7,354 bases of DNA from positions 1-7,354 of the forward strand of contig WFVK01000018.1 of assembly GCA_015491705.1 (NCBI GenBank), given 5' to 3'. The position numbers and the translations under genes are program-made. The notes under the pieces were generated by a model. It did not search any database, had not been told where the DNA came from, and saw nothing but the letters and a program-made list of their open reading frames with translations. Positions 6,586 through 7,354 of this stretch are shown piece by piece; within the stretch, counting starts at the first letter, position 1, and the number at the start of each line of letters is the position of its first letter. The DNA comes from Nitrospirota bacterium (lineage in GTDB: Bacteria; Nitrospirota; Thermodesulfovibrionia; UBA6902).

Positions 6586-6714
6586 ATGATGAAAGTAATT
6601 GATTGCTGTAAATGCCACGAACCGATACAGGGCGTTATCGCACATGAGGATAAGGACGGCGCCTGGTGTGAGGAATGTTTAAATCTTTTCACCGTGAATC
6701 GCTGGAGAATTTAA
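6586..6714 (+). CDS. Small CxxC...CxxC zinc-ribbon-like protein (42 aa)
   Basis: The frame encodes 42 residues beginning MMKVIDCCKCHEPIQG and ending NRWRI. It has two CxxC pairs, Cys7-Cys10 (with an extra Cys8) and Cys28-Cys31 (WCEEC), 17 residues apart. This is the spacing of a compact zinc ribbon or half-LIM knuckle; the pattern CxxCxxPIxG...DGxWCEEC recurs in small bacterial proteins of unknown role. No Shine-Dalgarno is seen before either ATG (6586 or 6589). An upstream ATG at 6517 would run antisense through the antitoxin gene and is less likely. It diverges from the antitoxin gene, is followed by a perfect AT dyad and a weak terminator, and shares strand with pilY1. I infer metal binding only; the function is unknown. 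Confidence 0.5.
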   Translation: MMKVIDCCKCHEPIQGVIAHEDKDGAWCEECLNLFTVNRWRI

Positions 6715-6724
6715 ACGTTACTTG

Positions 6725-6743
6725 ATAATATATGTTATATTAT
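6725..6743. promoter_or_regulatory. Perfect 19-bp AT-rich inverted repeat (operator or promoter site)
   Basis: ATAATATA-TGT-TATATTAT has perfect 8-bp arms around a 3-base centre, 10 bp past the mini-protein stop. On the plus strand it includes TG-T-TATATT (6733-6741), an extended -10-like sequence without a recognisable -35. It could be the promoter and operator for the pilY1 leader transcript. Confidence 0.45.
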
Positions 6744-6769
6744 AGGAGTCTGAGCAAAGAATCCTTTTT
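6744..6769 (+). terminator. Weak intrinsic terminator after the mini-protein
   Basis: AGGAGTC (6744-6750) pairs with GAATCCT (6759-6765) at six of seven positions around the loop TGAGCAAA, and TTTTT ends at 6769. The stem is short with one mismatch, so termination would be partial. If transcription starts inside the adjacent dyad, this hairpin would instead be the first structure of the pilY1 leader. Confidence 0.35.
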
Positions 6770-6813
6770 GAGCGGTAAACGGCGATCCATTTCTAATTAC
6801 GATAAAAGAGTAT

Positions 6814-6984
6814 GCCGGGCATGCCGCCCGGCGCTGTCCTGTTGATGCGGAGTGATGCCGCAAGTCTGAACTGTTAAAACAGTATAAGTTATCCGACTTG
6901 CCGGCAAACAGATGAGAACATGCCCTGTATTATTGAAATAAATTTTTCAGCATCATGTCTGCCGCAGGATAGGTGCAACGGCAG
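6814..6984 (+). promoter_or_regulatory. Strongly foldable 5' leader of the pilY1-like gene, possible RNA switch
   Basis: The 290-nt gap before the pilY1-like gene has no convincing gene but dense RNA structure. Hairpin A: GCCGGGC-ATGCC-GCCCGGC (6814-6832), perfect 7-bp stem. Hairpin B: TGCCGCAAGTC (6856-6866) pairs with GACTTG-C-CGGCA (6895-6906), 11 bp with one bulged C, enclosing the palindrome ACTGTTAAAACAGT (6870-6883). Hairpin C: CTGCCG (6959-6964) with CGGCAG (6979-6984), just before the ribosome site. Alternatives compete: GGGCATG (6817-6823) can pair with CATGCCC (6919-6925), and the TGCCG and CGGCA units of B and C are interchangeable. There is no long U-tract, so any control would more likely act on translation. 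It does not show the conserved cyclic-di-GMP-I (GEMM) core. Confidence 0.4.
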
Positions 6985-7004
6985 GCAGGAAGGGGGGAGC
7001 AGCA

Positions 7005-7354
7005 ATGCGGGCATTAAACAGACATAATAAAAAGAGGCGGAAAGTTCTCTTTAGTCTGCTTTCCGCGGCGATCATCACGGCCTTCATCTTCACGGTCAAC
7101 GGTGACGCAGTCTCAGGCAGCGGCAGCGCTCCGAGCATGGCGGATTATACGGCATTCCCACCCATCGGGGGCACAGTGGTAAAACCCAATATACTTCTCA
7201 ACCTGGACAATTCGGCATCCCAGAATTACTTTGCATATGATTTCAATTACAATGCGCTGACCGTATCCAAGAATAGGGGCAGCAACGGAGGAGAGCTTGA
7301 ACCACCTGTAAGTGAGGGGTTTAAGCCTGACAAAAAGTACTATGGATATTTCGA
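7005..7354 (+). CDS. pilY1: PilY1-like type IV pilus tip/biogenesis protein, N-terminus only
   Basis: PilY1 proteins are large secreted proteins needed for type IV pilus extension, adhesion and surface sensing. The 116 visible residues start with a Sec-type signal: basic MRALNRHNKKRRK, a hydrophobic stretch VLFSLLSAAIITAFIFTV (14-31), then a small-residue region likely to hold the cleavage site. PPIGGTVVKPNILLNLDNSAS follows around 52-72. The PN-[IV]-[LF]-x-x-LDNS pattern is the N-terminal PilY1 hallmark; D68-N-S70-A-S72 is a DxSxS, MIDAS-like metal site. PDKKYYGYF (108-116) matches the family's D-P-x-K-x-YYGYF segment. The start has a purine-rich ribosome site (AAGGGGGGAG, about 6990-6999). 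The gene runs off the right edge, so the C-terminal propeller domain cannot be checked. It faces away from the prepilin at the other end. Confidence 0.82.
   Translation, partial: MRALNRHNKKRRKVLFSLLSAAIITAFIFTVNGDAVSGSGSAPSMADYTAFPPIGGTVVKPNILLNLDNSASQNYFAYDFNYNALTVSKNRGSNGGELEPPVSEGFKPDKKYYGYF

Noticed and set aside
6812..6877. 21-codon open frame starting inside hairpin A of the pilY1 leader
   Set aside because: It has only a weak ribosome site and ends inside the structured region; a leader peptide is possible but unsupported.
6744..7004. Cyclic-di-GMP-I riboswitch upstream of pilY1
   Set aside because: I looked for the GEMM core (CACGCA with a later GACGCAAAGCC-like segment) and did not find it; only generic structure is supported.

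Overview
The window looks like ordinary bacterial chromosome, with a conserved housekeeping block between two outward-facing type IV pilus genes. The seven largest complete or partial minus-strand reading frames from the left edge to about 6554 face left, and the last gene faces right and runs off the window. GC content is moderate to high in the housekeeping genes, and GTG and TTG starts are common (queH, ruvA, helicase). The set yebC-ruvC-ruvA-ruvB with QueH-type queuosine synthesis, GspH/FimT pseudopilins and a PilY1-like protein would fit a Gram-negative, pilus-bearing lineage such as Nitrospirota or the former Deltaproteobacteria. That placement is inference; no marker gene here settles it.

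Left to right. 1-409 (-): a GspH/FimT-type prepilin cut by the window edge. 410-532: its upstream region, with a sigma70-like promoter and a 22-bp-phased direct repeat. 533-1150 (-): queH. 1192-2208 and 2213-2797 (-): ruvB and ruvA, nearly touching. 2798-3119: a spacer almost filled by a long imperfect palindrome. 3120-3626 (-): ruvC. 3657-4406 (-): yebC. 4407-4661: a promoter and a dyad-rich leader in front of yebC. 4662-5918 (-): an RhlB-like DEAD-box RNA helicase. 5968-6554 (-): an AT-richer two-gene DUF433/DUF5615 antitoxin-toxin pair with its own promoter and strong ribosome site. 6586-6714 (+): a 42-residue CxxC...CxxC mini-protein, divergent from that pair. 6715-7004: a perfect 19-bp AT-rich dyad, a weak terminator and a strongly foldable leader. 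7005 to the right edge (+): the N-terminus of a PilY1-like pilus protein.

How the genes work together. RuvA, RuvB and RuvC form the Holliday-junction branch-migration and resolution machine, and YebC is its usual chromosomal neighbour, so yebC-ruvC-ruvA-ruvB is the standard recombination and translation-factor operon. queH, downstream of ruvB, reduces epoxyqueuosine to queuosine in tRNA. The helicase and the toxin-antitoxin pair lie upstream and probably form separate units. The two pilus genes point away from each other and out of the window, so larger pilus clusters may lie on either side.

I see no clear new multi-gene system. The most unusual signals are non-coding: the roughly 240-bp palindromic element inside the ruv operon, and the leader of the pilY1-like gene, which has competing helices and resembles a cis-acting RNA switch that I cannot assign to a known class.
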